Origin: Persicaria tinctoria
Taxonomy: Eukaryota; Streptophyta; Magnoliopsida; Caryophyllales; Polygonaceae
Assembly (NCBI GenBank): GCA_037127255.1
Contig: JBANSL010000013.1
Location: 60,052,688 to 60,116,687, forward strand
DNA length: 64,000 nucleotides
Reading direction: 5' to 3'
Shown: positions 36,414 to 48,158 of the stretch, one piece after another
How positions within the stretch are numbered: the first letter of the stretch is position 1
How the letters are laid out: each line of letters starts with the position of its first letter
Position numbers and translations under genes: made by a program
The notes under the pieces: model-generated
The model's database searches: none
What the model saw: only the letters and a program-made list of their open reading frames with translations
What the model was told of the DNA's origin: nothing

Positions 36414-36758
36414 TCCCTATATGGCCTTAAACAAGCACCTAAACAATGGTTTGAAAATTTTGATGACACTTTGCATGAAAATGGTTTTATTTCTAACCAT
36501 GGGGATACTTGTGTGTACTCTAAAGTGAATGATCATGCTTGTGTTATTATTTGCTTGTATGTGGATGATATGCTTATACTTGGTACATCTCTTGAAGTCG
36601 TATGTGAAACAAAAGCATTTTTTAGTTCTAAATTTGATATGAAGGATTTAGGTGAGGTTGATGTTATCCTTGGTATTAAGGTTAAGAAAATGGAAAAAGG
36701 TTTTGCCTTAAGTCAATCTCACTATATAGAAAAAGTCCTTAAGAAATCGAGAAAATGG
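36414..36758 (+). pseudogene. Ty1/Copia reverse transcriptase fragment
   Basis: The frame reads SLYGLKQAPKQWFENFD, then CVIICLYVDDMLILGT with the Copia catalytic YVDD, FDMKDLGEVDVILGIK and ALSQSHYIEKVLKK. These are consecutive blocks of the C-terminal half of a Copia reverse transcriptase. Sequence on both sides is unrelated, and the flanking LTRs, integrase and RNase H are missing. No stop interrupts the 115 codons, so the fragment may be fairly young. Confidence 0.88.
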
Positions 36759-37688
36759 TACCAAATGGACCAAAATTTGGGCCTATTTGAAAAAAGCACC
36801 TAGCAGGCCCAATAATGCATAATCTAACCCCATCTACCCCCATGAAAAAAAAAGACCCGGTGAAAGGGGACTGTTCATGACATAGGATAACAGGTAAGGA
36901 GGGGAGTCGCTTTTTCCTTCTTCGCAACCAGGGTCGTTCCTCTCCATCTCCTTTCCGCCGCCTCTATTCTACCTTCTCCTTTCTCTTGGCATTGCTTTCT
37001 CCCTCCTTCTACATGTAACCGAAACCCCGTAGCCTTAGCGGAGAACACAATCGTTGACGCTCTTCATCCGAGGACGAAATTAGACCATAGCAATTTGTTC
37101 AAATTGTTTCCGATGAGGGAGGAGGGAGCGTACCACCGTCTTCAGGAAGGTCAGAATCGGGTCGAAGCACACACCAATCCACCTTCAGATTCCCACTTCC
37201 ATCAAAATCGCCCCTAATTTATCTGTTGCGATGCGTCGGCAGAGCAAATAAGGAGCAATTGCAGCAATCAGAGGCAGTAAAAGCTGCCACAGAAGAAGAA
37301 GATGAAGAGTACGTACAGAGTATTGACGTCCATGTGAACCATGTGCAATCACATCATCATCGTCATGGTCTCTCCCGGGACTCCCGAGCAGGGGTTGGGG
37401 CTAGGGTTTGATGCGTGAGGCTCTCTGTCTGCGCGGAATCGAAATATTTTTCGGTACAAGACGGAGACGAGGCGACCGATTGGATCGTCGTTCCCGTTCG
37501 GATCGGACGATTGACTCCCTGGGATTAGCTATAGTCCCGTCAAGACTTTGGAGAAGGTTGCAAGGTCGCCTTACAAGGTAATGTGATCTTTAGGATTCTT
37601 TCAATTGAATTGATTTGTCTCTTTCTTAAAATTAGTTGAGCTTGTGGAAGAACGTCTTGTTATCTGCTTCAATTTAAAGCTCTCTGAT

Positions 37689-37898
37689 ATGTTTGCAATC
37701 ACAGTTATGACTATTTGTGGGAAGGAATTTGAGGTTCAGATCGATAGGTATCAGAATGTTGGGTACTTGAAGCAAAGGATCTTCAAAGAGGGGAAGAGAT
37801 TTGTTGATCTTGATCATGAGGACTTCTTTCCTGTTAGTGAGCACAGGAGTGCTCAAACCAGAGGACTTGATATTCTTTGCTGGGTATGTTGGGATTGA
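37689..37898 (+). pseudogene. Ubiquitin-like-fold gene fragment (hypothetical)
   Basis: The segment VMTICGKEFEVQIDRYQNV followed by GYLKQRIF has the beta-grasp pattern of ubiquitin-like domains (alternating strand, then V-x2-LK-x2-I). A continuing EDFFPVSEH and GLDILCWVCWD to a stop is not recognised. An acceptor-like TTAG at about 37634 and an upstream donor-like AAG/GTAATG at 37579 suggest this was part of a spliced gene. No downstream exons were recognised. It could be a real small gene or a transposon-borne fragment. Confidence 0.35.
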
Positions 37899-38367
37899 AA
37901 TGGCGATTCCAGACCTTGGTTATGGTACGAGGAATACTTTGTCTTTTATTTCATAGCATAAGCTCTTATAGATTGAACTTTTATATTTGTAATGAAAGTT
38001 TTTATATATTGATGGCAACTGGCAAGGGTTCATTCTGATGATTTTGATTGTTTTTGGCGTTTGATTATGAAACCAAATCGCGGCAAGTTTAGTCTGAACT
38101 CCTTATTTTTCATAGTTGGTTAACTGTATAGTTTGGTGGTATACCTTGAGAGGAAGTATAAGAAAATCATAGGCATGGAGCTTAGATTACTTGCTAGCTT
38201 AGCTTGAAGGAAACATGTGGTTGAGATGTTTGCAACCTCAAGGGCTTGTGATTTGTACGATGTTAGCTGATCCCCTTTAGATAAAACAATGTTAGCTTAT
38301 CAAAACAAATTTGACAAACAACCAACTTAAAGCTTAGTGATTTGTACGATTGAACATGGTAGGAAAT

Positions 38368-38438
38368 AACCTATTAGCTCAATTGGTAGAGCATTGTGTA
38401 TGCACACAAAGATGTGAGTTCGACTCTCACATAGGCTA
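38368..38438 (+). ncRNA. Degenerate tRNA-like sequence, SINE-head candidate
   Basis: AACCTAT pairs with ATAGGCT with one mismatch, the D arm GCTC...GAGC and the T arm GTGAG-TTCGACT-CTCAC are perfect, and A box (TAGCTCAATTGG) and B box (AGTTCGACTC) are good. The anticodon arm TTGTG/CACAA closes only a six-base loop (TATGCA), so a functional tRNA is unlikely. The 24 bases at 38345-38368 recur exactly at 38473-38496, as if a roughly 104-bp tRNA-derived element had made a target duplication. The flanks also resemble the local minisatellite, which offers another explanation. Confidence 0.5.
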
Positions 38439-38474
38439 ATGCGGAGTATGTGTTCATATCTCTCTGGACTTATA

Positions 38475-38680
38475 CGATTGAACATGGTAGGAAATATATA
38501 CATTAGTGGTAGGACAAATTCGTAAATCCCTCAAGACTTATACAATTATGAACCTGGTAAGAAATATATAAACTAGTGGTATGATATATTTGTGAATCTG
38601 GTAGGGATAAATTTATGAATATATGGTAGGATAAATTTGTGAATCTGGTAGGAAATATATACACCAGTGGAAGTGGAAGA
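38475..38680. repeat. Irregular repeats of the GGTAGGAAATATATAC family
   Basis: Four to five degenerate units containing GGTAGGAAATATATACA and GGTAGGATAAATTTGTGAAT, the same monomers that form the regular array at 41170-41575, here with uneven spacing. Confidence 0.65.
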
Positions 38681-38859
38681 TTTTTACCTACTTGGTGTTT
38701 GTTACATCAAACTTGGATATTGGTTATTCTTTTGTTTCTCTGCTATTACCTTTGGTATCATCTGCTTTTTTCTTTGTTTTTGTCTCTATATGAATTTTTG
38801 TTCATGTTCATCTATATCTTGTCTCCAGAAAGCACATGTGCAATGATGAACGATTTTTA

Positions 38860-40280
38860 GTCGTGTAAACCGTATCAAAATAAAACTCAAACCTACAAAC
38901 TAGTATAACAAATAAGTAAGAGGTCGATCTCACAGAGAATCAAATATTTCCCAGCAATGTGTATTTATCAATTAGTAGAAAGGGGGGTTTTGGGTGATTG
39001 AAATAAGAAAGAAAACAAACTAAACTATAAACAAGTTGATGCAAAACAATTTAGAGAAGATCGTTCTACCTACAACTATCCACTTTATTTGGTTGAATTG
39101 ATATTGTAACTTTCTCTTGTCCTTTTAGTCTTCCTATGAATGCCCTTATCCCGACCTAATATGGTTACTAGTCCAATCAGTCCTAGAAACCCTTATCAAT
39201 CAAACAGTCCCTAAAGAAGGATTTAACCCAATTGATAGCTTTAAGTTCAGAGATTAACCAAGGTATTTGCAGTCCCTAAAGAAGGATTTAACAACACATC
39301 CAACTTCCTACCCATCCAATTAGTTCAATCAGCTCTAAAGGGATAAGTTTGCTACTTGGGTTAAGGTTCGCAATCAGGAATCTACAAAACCCTAGCAATT
39401 GAATTGATCTAACTAGTTGGCCAGACAAGATAGAACAAAACAATAAACAATCAAGCACAAAGAAGCTGAAGCATTCAATATAGGAAATAAGGAACAAGAT
39501 TCAGAAACTCACAATCAATCCAAATAAAGCTTCAAATTGCAAGTAGAACGAAGAGAGTTTAGTCGCACATGGCGAACATCGCCCTCTCTCCAATTGTCTG
39601 ATAGAACGTGGAATAGAATAGAAGTAATGAAAATAACATAAAATTTGGCCTTATATAAGTCTAGTCAGCCACAAGAAAGGAAAACATAAGAAACTAGGGT
39701 TTTTTAGATGAAACGGTGCGCTGGCAACACGTGCTGCGGCCGCGGCATATCTTGCGGCCGCGACATCTTCCAAACCCGCTGCATCCTCACTGGCGGCGGC
39801 CGCGGCATACATGCTGCGGCCGCTTCATTGGTCTTTTACAGAAAATCAGTCTCGAATTTGCTCTTGTTGTCAACATGAAAGTTGTAGCTCTCTGAAAGAG
39901 CTTTCCAACGCATGGTCATAATAGTCAGTTGGACAACCGAGGTCTCCAGAAAGTGCAAAACAAGTTCAGCATGTCTGGCGACAACTTCTGTATACTTGTT
40001 CTTCGTTTATGTTCGCTTCTTCTTCTCAGGACCTCTTGAGATTTTTATGTAAGATTCTCCGATCAACTAGACATTCTCATCTAAGGCGTCACCAACCCAT
40101 GTCTCATCCTCGGATCCATAGTTACCTAAAATAATCAATAAAAGTGTGTAGATTCCGACTCCACCAACATAAAGAGCAAATATGCAAATTGTACTTAAAC
40201 CATGCATGATATGCATCATAACTAAACTAAATGCAACCTATTATGACCATCTAAATGCATGCTATCATGCAACAATTTGT
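38860..40280 (-). mobile_element. LTR-like remnant with four GCGGCCGC palindromes
   Basis: The stretch has no gene. It contains AAGAGCTTTCCAACGCAT-like sequence at about 39896-39914, shared with the Athila-like LTR at 4960-4980, and a GC-rich block at 39710-39830. Read on the minus strand, the left end has the style of a Ty3 LTR 3' end. No partner LTR or duplicate was found, so it may be a solo or truncated LTR. Confidence 0.4.
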
Positions 40281-41010
40281 GGCTACAGAAGATGCTATAA
40301 ATAAACCTGCAGAGGCTCGAAACATGTCCACAAAGCTTCTGAAACGTCTTCATTGAGGCAGTGATCTAATCAATTCCTGCTCTCTTAATGCTGGATCAAC
40401 ATCCCAAAATGTTAGAAGTCTAAGACAGTAGGTATTTTCTTGCTCAACCGTAGTATTATATAGAACATTTTAAGCTTGATACCTTTCAGTTTATCTTATG
40501 TGCTGATGTGCTAACGGCAAAACTTGATAGTTTTGTGGTATTTGATTATTTATTTTGATTCTTAACAAAGGCCTTTAAGTTTCTACTGTAAATTTTATTT
40601 TTGATTTGATGATTGTAGTAATAAGTTTGTCTTTGATGTCACCTCCGCGCTCATATTCCTTTTTTTTTTTTTGTCTAATTATATTGGACACGGTTTTTAT
40701 GATCCTTAATCTCTAAGAGCTTGTTTTGTATTCTTTATATTACGAGCTATGAGGAATTCATGAATACTTTTTTAAAGAGCTTTTTGAAGAAAAGAGCTTT
40801 ACATAAAAATCTCAGCTGATTTAATTGCTGGACTACATGATAAACATCACAGACTGGATCTTGGAGCGTGTTAAGTCTATAATAAATGAATAATACGAGA
40901 ATGCTTAAACTCCAACTAAACGAATGTGTTGAGAAAGGTAATTGGACCAATTGATCCATCTAAAGGTTATATAATGACATATTTCAAGTTAATGAATTTA
41001 GACGTTTTCT
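40281..41010. other. Intergenic DNA, nothing recognised
   Basis: AT-rich sequence with a T-run near 40660. No ORF, RNA gene or transposon end could be supported. Confidence 0.5.
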
Positions 41011-41163
41011 GATTAGGCAATGTCAGAGTTGTTTTATACTAATGACAGATTATAAGGTAGGCAATGTTAGAGTTGTTTTATACTAATGACAGATTCCAAG
41101 GTAGGCAATGTTAGAGTTGTTTAATACTAATGACAGATTCCAAGGTAGGCAATGTTAGAGTTG
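41011..41163. repeat. 44-bp tandem repeat, about 3.4 copies
   Basis: GCAATGTTAGAGTTG recurs at 41017, 41061, 41105 and 41149, an exact 44-bp period. The first unit is slightly diverged and the last is partial. Confidence 0.88.
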
Positions 41164-41169
41164 AAAATA

Positions 41170-41575
41170 GCCTATTACAAATTTATGAATATATCTGAAC
41201 TTATATAATTATGAACTGGTAGGAAATATATACACTAGTGGTAGGATAAATTTGTGAATCTGGTAGGATAAATTTATGAATATCTCTAAACTTATAAAAT
41301 TATGAACTGGTAGGAAATATGTACACTTGTGGCAGGACAAATTTGTGAATCTGGTAAGATAAATTTATGAATATCTCTGAACTTTTAAAATTATGAAGTG
41401 GTAGGAAATATATACACTAGTGGTAGGATAAATTTGTTAATCTGGTAGGACAAATTTATAAATATCTCTTAGCTTATAAAATTATGAACTGGTAGGATAT
41501 ATATACACTAGTGGTAGGATAAATTTGTAAATCTGGTAGAGATAAAATTATGAATATCTTTGAACTTGGTTGTGG
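41170..41575. repeat. 91-bp tandem repeat, about 4.4 copies
   Basis: GGTAGGAAATATATACACTA begins units at 41218, 41309, 41400 and 41491, an exact 91-bp period. Each unit contains two internal GGTAGGAYAAATTT sub-motifs. Related irregular units lie at 38475-38680, and short relatives (TTGGTAGGAC) near 43465 and 43806. Confidence 0.9.
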
Positions 41576-41813
41576 CAGCGGAAAGTTATAACACAAGATC
41601 TTAATAAATTTGACAAATGTAAGTTGCGTTTCCTGTAGCAATAACATCATGAGGGCAGTGGTTGATCATGCTTTCTATGGGGATTTATTTCTGTCCTAAA
41701 GTGTTGGAAAATATCTCGTTCATATTATTTGTTTATTTATTCCAAGTTTATTCACTCAGATTCTATGAATGTATTCCCGCTTTTCTTGCCCACATGAAGA
41801 CATGCGTTCTCCA

Positions 41814-43055
41814 CAGGTCCGTCCATTGAGCTGTTCAAAGAGCTCAATGGAACAGGGTCCCAAAATCCAAAGGGCCCCATATTTATATTTTAATTATATA
41901 ATGGTTAATTAATTTTCAAAGGAAAAAGCGTGCTTGTGCCAGACAACGCTCTGGGAAAGTGGGAAACGCATCGTCTTCTCCGCTTTAGGTCGAACGCAAT
42001 TATGGCTCCTCGATTCATGCTCCTCCATGTCGCTTCTCTCCATCATCTCCTAGTCTAAATTCACATCCTAGTCCTCACGAATCCCTCACAGATCACCCTC
42101 TCCAGTCTCCGCCTCTCATACCCGTCTTTCACGCTTTTTTGGATTCGGCCCTCTCCAATCTCCACTATCTTCAATTTTTCTTCATTTGGTTTCGATTCAG
42201 CGACAGCTGGTTTCGATTTGACTCCTCATTCATCCTCCTCCATTATATATCTTTCACGCCGCCGTCATTGGAAGTCTCTACTATCGACGAAAAAAGATGT
42301 TTCAAAGCTTTTTTTTGTTTCTTTGGAGGATGAATTTTTTATTTTTTATTTTGGATTATAGCATTTTTTTTATCTGAATTCTATATTTACAAGTCTTAAT
42401 TTAAGGGTGGGGCTGAATTTTGAATAATTAGAAACCTAGGGTTAGGATATTAGGGGAATTTGATTAATTGAAGCAATTCGCTTTCATATCCCGTATTCCC
42501 GTTCTGCTGAATCTGTCAATCTAGAGCAATTAAGGAATTTGATTGATTGAAGTAGTTCGCTTTCATATCGATGGTGTAAAACCAGAGTAGACTAGAGGCA
42601 TTTGCAAAATCTAACATCTTGCAGACTTGCACAGTTCATGTGGCATGCCAAACTTTCTAATGTTGACTTGGCAAGTTTTCATATGTGTGGACTTGTCGCA
42701 TGAAGTCTATGGATTAACAAAATCATTAATCAACAATCAAGTTCAAACACAACTCCTTGTTAATTGTTCATAAAAAAAACTCCTTGTTAATTGAATTTGG
42801 GGACTTGCTGAATGACTTGGAGATTTGTCAATTGAATTTTATTATTAAAATTTACTAGATTTTTTTTATTCATTTAATTCCCCATTTCTAGATTATCAAG
42901 ATGTAACTGATTTCAATTTGTATTATAATCTGATAAATAAATAATACGGAGTACGGAGTAGTATTTTATTTTAATTTTGGGATTTCATTATTTTTGTTAT
43001 TAGGGCCTCATTTTTAGGCTAGCACAGGGTCACCGAAACTGAATGGACGGCCCTG
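41814..43055. mobile_element. Non-autonomous hAT transposon (1242 bp)
   Basis: Inverted ends CAGGTCCGTCCATTGAG and CAGGGCCGTCCATTCAG. The 8-bp duplicate GTTCTCCA is perfect at 41806-41813 and 43056-43063. No transposase is encoded. A pyrimidine-rich, moderately GC part at 41930-42300 (CCCTCTCCAGTCTCCGCCTC) resembles a gene 5' UTR and may be captured host sequence. A chain ACGGAGTACGGAGTAG near 42948 resembles a Stowaway end. Confidence 0.9.
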
Positions 43056-43063
43056 GTTCTCCA

Positions 43064-44150
43064 TTTCAATTATGTTGTGGATACTGAATCAATTATGTTT
43101 TGTCCTAATATTCCTAGGACAAGTATTTGATGAGTTACGAGGTAGTCGACAGTGAGCATAGACTTGTAGCATCAATTTCATTTCTATATAACATTTTTTG
43201 AAAATTTTGGAATCAACATAGGTTGATGATTGATTGTGCCAAGCTCCCACTCCCGGGAGCCCACCAACCGCCGAACACGACCTTCAGACAAACCCTATCA
43301 CTTGGGGTACGACACGGGAACAAAGGATCAGCTTGGGGGTAGTTATGTTATAAGAAAGAGGAACAACTGCAAAGTATAGATACAAGATCACTTACCCATC
43401 ATTGCCACTGCCACCGGACAAACTTCTTGCACTTTTTCAAATATAAAAGGACAGTTGTACACTATTGGTAGGACAGAAACATTCTATTGGTAGGATGGGG
43501 ATTGTATCGTTTCCTGAGATGAACAGGTAAAATTTTACCCGTTCTTTCCGCTTCTCTCCTACTCTGCCTCACTTTTTGCAGAGCATGTTATGGTGTTTCA
43601 GATCCTCCTCTCAAGCTTATATATGTTTTTGGGGGACACCCATCAATGTATTAATTGCATTTCCCCCTCATAAATGCTCCCCTATTCCTCAAAGGAGGAA
43701 CCCTATTTTGGCGTCAAAATTGCACTAACAGCCCGCCAAATCAACTAGAGTGAATCCCCTCCAGATTCTCTCCAAAATATCTCCAGGTATGGAAAGACAT
43801 GTTTAACCTATTGGTAGGACCAATTCATTCTATTGGTAAGATGGACAGTGTACAGTTTTCTGAAATGAACGGATGATACCTTTTGGTGCCACATGTCACT
43901 GACAGCTACTGACAGCTACAATGTTCCTCTCTTCACCTGCTACTTTCCCATCCGATTGCCCCAAAATTTTGCAAAACTAGACCATATTCTACCCTTAGCC
44001 AAAAATCAATGTACTAGTCTAGGTTTGCAAAGAATTTTTTTTTGGGTCTACTTTTGCAAATCACCCTAAGAAATTTGGCTATTGGGATTTGTCAAGTGCT
44101 AAAACACCTTATGATCCATCTTTGCATCTTACCAAAAATCGAGGTGTTGG
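43064..44150. other. Intergenic DNA with a diverged direct repeat
   Basis: Segments at about 43457-43530 and 43799-43875 share the order CTATTGGTAGGAC, CATTCTATTGGTA, GATGG, TTTCTGARATGAAC, and are about 75 bp each. No gene or RNA was recognised. Confidence 0.5.
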
Positions 44151-45674
44151 TGTAAATCAATCAGAATATGAAATACCCCAAAGTATTTTTCGGGATTTCA
44201 GTTTTAATGAATATAAATAAATTCTCCATACATTAAATTAGTCATAAATAATTTGAAGTTAACTTGATTAGTGCAAATAAAATATATAACATAAAATTTT
44301 AGAATAATTATATTAGTTGACATAAAATAAAAAGAATTGATTTAAATAGATAAAATATTTTCTCATTAGCAATATTTAATTTAGGTAATTTAAATTGAAT
44401 AAAAGTCAGGACTATTATTGAAATAAATAACAGTTTCACAAATAATATCTATACATTATTTATGAGTAAATTATAGGATAACTAATTATATATTCATATG
44501 TACATAATGTACTACGTATATTTATAAGTATAATATACATGTATAACGGTAAAAATATTAAAATACACACATATATGTACTCAGTCCCACACCAGCCATT
44601 CCGAAGTGAAGCATTCGCAGCCCATAAGGCCATAACGGCCCATCCCGAGTCTGCACGGGGAGGAAGAAGTGAAATCAGATTTTTTTTAAAAACAAAATTC
44701 TATCTTAACGAAGTGATAACTAAGGATTTTTAACCTAATCTTTTCAAGATCCGAATATTTAAAATTGAAGAGGATATTGAAGCCTTCCATTCTATATATC
44801 ACGTTCACTCTATTTCCATCTTCATCATTCTCTGCAAACCCACAAACATCACAAACTATCGCTATCTCCGATCACCCTCGACCACGATTCCGGAGAAACC
44901 AAGGCCGACGATCACCACCACAGGGCTCCTCCAACACCCAGGAGGCCACCGTGCAAGCCCCGACGCAGCAGCTCACCGGAAACACGTCCAAATCGACGTC
45001 GGAAGTTTCTGCAGAAAGTGATCGACAAGCCAACTTTCGGGAATTGCCACCACCAGCACTGTGGTCCTAAACCATCTAATTCAACTGAATTAGAAACCTT
45101 GCAGCACCTTGTGTCAAACCCATCTTCCTTCTCCCTCATACCTGCTTTGACACACTCGCACGACAGCCCCGAAGTTCACTGATGAGTTGTTTCCTGCACA
45201 GCAGAAAAACGTGATCTTTATACGTTTTTCTTTCTCTTTTTCGACCCATGGCCTGTTAATTCTTATAAATAATTGTTTTTCAGATTCATACCATACCAAT
45301 GGATTTTAGGTTCGAAATTTGGACATTTTTCGAGTCCCGTTTGGGTAAGATCCACTCCGTTTATCGCGAATTACCTATTTCGATTAGGTGTTTGGGCTCA
45401 TTCTAATCAATCTACTGTATTAAACTAGTTGGCCTTCATTTTGTCTCCTGAGATTTCCTTGGGTATAGATTTGGATTTCTTTCGGAAGAAATCAAGGGTA
45501 TGTTTTCACTTTTTAAAAGTTACGGGGATGTTTTCGTGATTTATGAAAAGTAACTAACCCTTTTTTTAAATTCTGTAAAATTTCAGGTCCAATACCAAAT
45601 TATTCTCCTCAACCACGAATAAGCATTTCGTCGGATTAAGGCAAGTGGTTTGATCCAATTAGTGCATTTATGCA

Positions 45675-45798
45675 ATTTAGTGCATTTTTCAAATATTGTC
45701 ATTCGTGTCCTTTATACATTCCATGCTATGAGTTCGATTTAGTGCATTTTTCAAATATTGTCATTCGTGTCCTTTATACATTCCATGCTAGTAGTTCG
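45675..45798. repeat. 62-bp tandem duplication, two copies
   Basis: The unit starting ATTTAGTGCATTTTTCAAAT begins at 45675 and again at 45737 with almost no differences, so the duplication is recent. Confidence 0.85.
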
Positions 45799-46206
45799 TG
45801 ATAAATATGCAAGTTAGATCAGTTTGTTGCTATTTATCAACATCTTAATCTCACATAGCATGACAACTCGGGTAATTATAATTTGATCCCGTTATTTGAT
45901 AAAATTATATTAAATGCATGAACTTCCTCAAAGCATGATTTGCCCATTTTGTTCCCTTCATGCTATTTAAGTATGATATATTAATTGTCGTGGATATCCA
46001 TGCTTGTCATTTATATTATTTCTTGCACCTTATATATAGTTTTAAAGTGCACAACCTACCTTTTGTGGTCACCTATGATGGAATTGTGAATTAATGTTAT
46101 TGTGTATTACTATTGCGATATTATTATTGTTGAGTTGTGTTAAATAAATGGAAAATGGTAAAGTCATGTCAATATTGAGTATACCTTGCTCTATAAACGT
46201 CTCATG

Positions 46207-46623
46207 TAGACTTGTCAAACGGGTCATTCGGGTCGGGTTCGGGTCGGGTCACTTCGGGTCTCGGGTAAAACGGGTTCCGGGTTGACTAGAACCCGGGTTT
46301 GACCTGGTTTCGGGTGGGTTTGAGTCGATTTCGGGTTTGTCAATTTTTTATTTTTTAAATTAAAAAAATCATAATTTGATAATTTTGCGATAAATTTTAA
46401 TTAAATATAAAAAAATTTAATTATATTTAATTATAAATCAACCGGGTCAATCGGGTAAATCGGGTCAAAATTACTGGGTCGAAACCCAGATTGCCCGGAA
46501 AATTTTCGGGTTTTCAGGTTCGGGTCGAAAAAAATTTCCGGGTCAAAATTTCCGGGTCTTGACCCAAAAAATTTCGGGCGGTCGGGTCGGATTTTTGGGT
46601 CGGGTCCTGTTTTGACAGGTCTA
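46207..46623. mobile_element. hAT-like miniature element rich in GGGTCGGGT (417 bp)
   Basis: Inverted ends TAGACTTGTCAAACGGG and TAGACCTGTCAAAACAGG. The 8-bp duplicate GTCTCATG is perfect at 46199-46206 and 46624-46631. Subterminal zones hold many CGGGT units around an AT-rich core. Same family layout as 20135-20596 and the decayed copy near 62600-62790. Confidence 0.88.
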
Positions 46624-47499
46624 GTCTCATGAGATACCCCTTCGAAAATGCAAATCCCTCGAATGGGTACATATACCTACGGGTAGTAGGTCTATATGCG
46701 ACCGAGACCGGTATCACTTGTCCTAAGTAAATGATAATGTTGTGTATAATTGTATTATTATTAGTATCGTGTTGTACATTATTTTATAAATAGGTGGCCC
46801 ATTTTCAGTGAAGTTATATCATATTCCTTCCGTACTCGAAATATGATTCCTTAGGGTTTTCGGACCCGCATCTCATTCAAACACTCGGTCCTTATGGATC
46901 ATCTGGTTACTTTATTTTAATCTAATGAGTCAGGTTTCCACATAAAGATTTACTCCTAATTTATATTTTTAGTCTACAAGCACCAATACCCTTTGATGGT
47001 CAGTGGGTGGTAGACGGAGTTTTGGACATTTTACTTTCTGCCATTTGCTAGTCATAAATAGACTAACCGTCCTATTTTTCTTCCCTTTGACGGCTGGGGT
47101 CCCTGGTTTGCATACGATACCTCAGCCACTAATCCGCATGTTTAGGTAAACGGTTTTGAGGCACTGAAGAATAAGGAAGTCTAAATTTGTTCATTTCTAG
47201 TATTTTGTTTTAAGGTACTAATTCCTAAAATTTATTTATTTCCGCTTTTACTACTCCATCGTTTTGGTTATTTTATTTAGACCCTTGTTTTGGGTAACAT
47301 TGTTTTAGAATATTGTTTTATATTTAAGTCTTTCGCTTATTTAATATTTATTTATTATCATCTTGTTTATGGGAGCATTGTTGCATGTCCCTATAAGCCT
47401 AAGGCGGTTATAAAGACATTAAAGTTTGTGTAATTGTTGGCGCTGCAACATCTCTTTAGTGTATTAGGAAGGGGTGTTGCAGAAGGTGGTATAAGAACT

Positions 47500-48000
47500 T
47501 ATGGTTTTAATAAAGTAAAAATATGTGTTTTATAGTTTAAAAGAAATTTAAATTTAAATGTATTTTAAAAGTTATTTAAAATGGTTTCTTTTATATATAT
47601 ATAAAAAGGTTATTACAAAACCTAATTTAAATGTATAAATATCTTTTCATCACAAGAATTTAAATTAAACTTTGTAAAAAAAATAATAAAATATTTCAAA
47701 ACTAATTTAAATGTATAAATATTTTTTTTTATCATGGGTATTTAAATGAAATTTTATTTTAAAGATTTTTTTTATTTTATAAAATTAGTACTTAAAAGTG
47801 TTTTAAACTTTATGATAATGATATTAATAAATAATAATAATTGTATTTCATAAATAATGATAAAAGTGTTTAAAAGTTAAAATGTGTGCATTTCATATCA
47901 TGATGATTTAAGTGTTTAAATTTTAAAACATTCTAGCCCTCAAGTACCTAACCTGTAATCTTAGAGTCGTTAGTATTCCGACCTTAAGTTATTTCAACTT
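47500..48000. other. AT-rich stretch with degenerate repeats
   Basis: AAATGTATAAATAT followed by TTTCATCA or TTTATCA and ATTTAAAT recurs at about 47630 and 47708. Otherwise homopolymer-like. No gene seen. Confidence 0.5.
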
Positions 48001-48158
48001 GGGTATTGACACTCTCGTTATGTATTTTTTAAATGCCTGCAATCCTGCCTGGAGAGAGTGCAACCAATGGGGGAGAAGTTGTCCCCTTAGATGCACTGAG
48101 GCCATACTACAGCTCGATCAACTTTTCCATGAATCCTCTCGCAATTCAATAGCGCAAT

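Larger units (their letters stand above)
44151..47481 (+). mobile_element. Candidate solo or 5' LTR of a large LTR retrotransposon
   Basis: The right end GGGGTGTTGCA at 47481 is followed at 47487-47498 by TGGTATAAGAAC, which differs by two bases from the tRNA-Met primer site. The interior has an AT-rich start and a pyrimidine-rich UTR-like zone, as in long Ty3 LTRs. The left border is a guess (TGTTGGTGTAAATC at about 44153), and no second LTR lies in the window. ORFs inside (for example 44765-45070) look like chance. A hAT element has inserted at 46207. Confidence 0.35.

Noticed and set aside
35955..36528. Overlapping plus-strand ORFs before the Copia fragment
   Set aside because: Pyrimidine-rich, Ser/Pro/Leu-rich low complexity without a domain; the last one only gains meaning where the Copia frame begins.
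38368..38438. Functional tRNA-Ala(TGC)
   Set aside because: The anticodon loop has only six bases and the acceptor stem a mismatch, so a working tRNA is improbable.
44765..45070. 101-codon plus-strand ORF near a promoter-like sequence
   Set aside because: Ser/Pro/Thr-rich, no domain, inside a likely LTR; codes also on the reverse strand.
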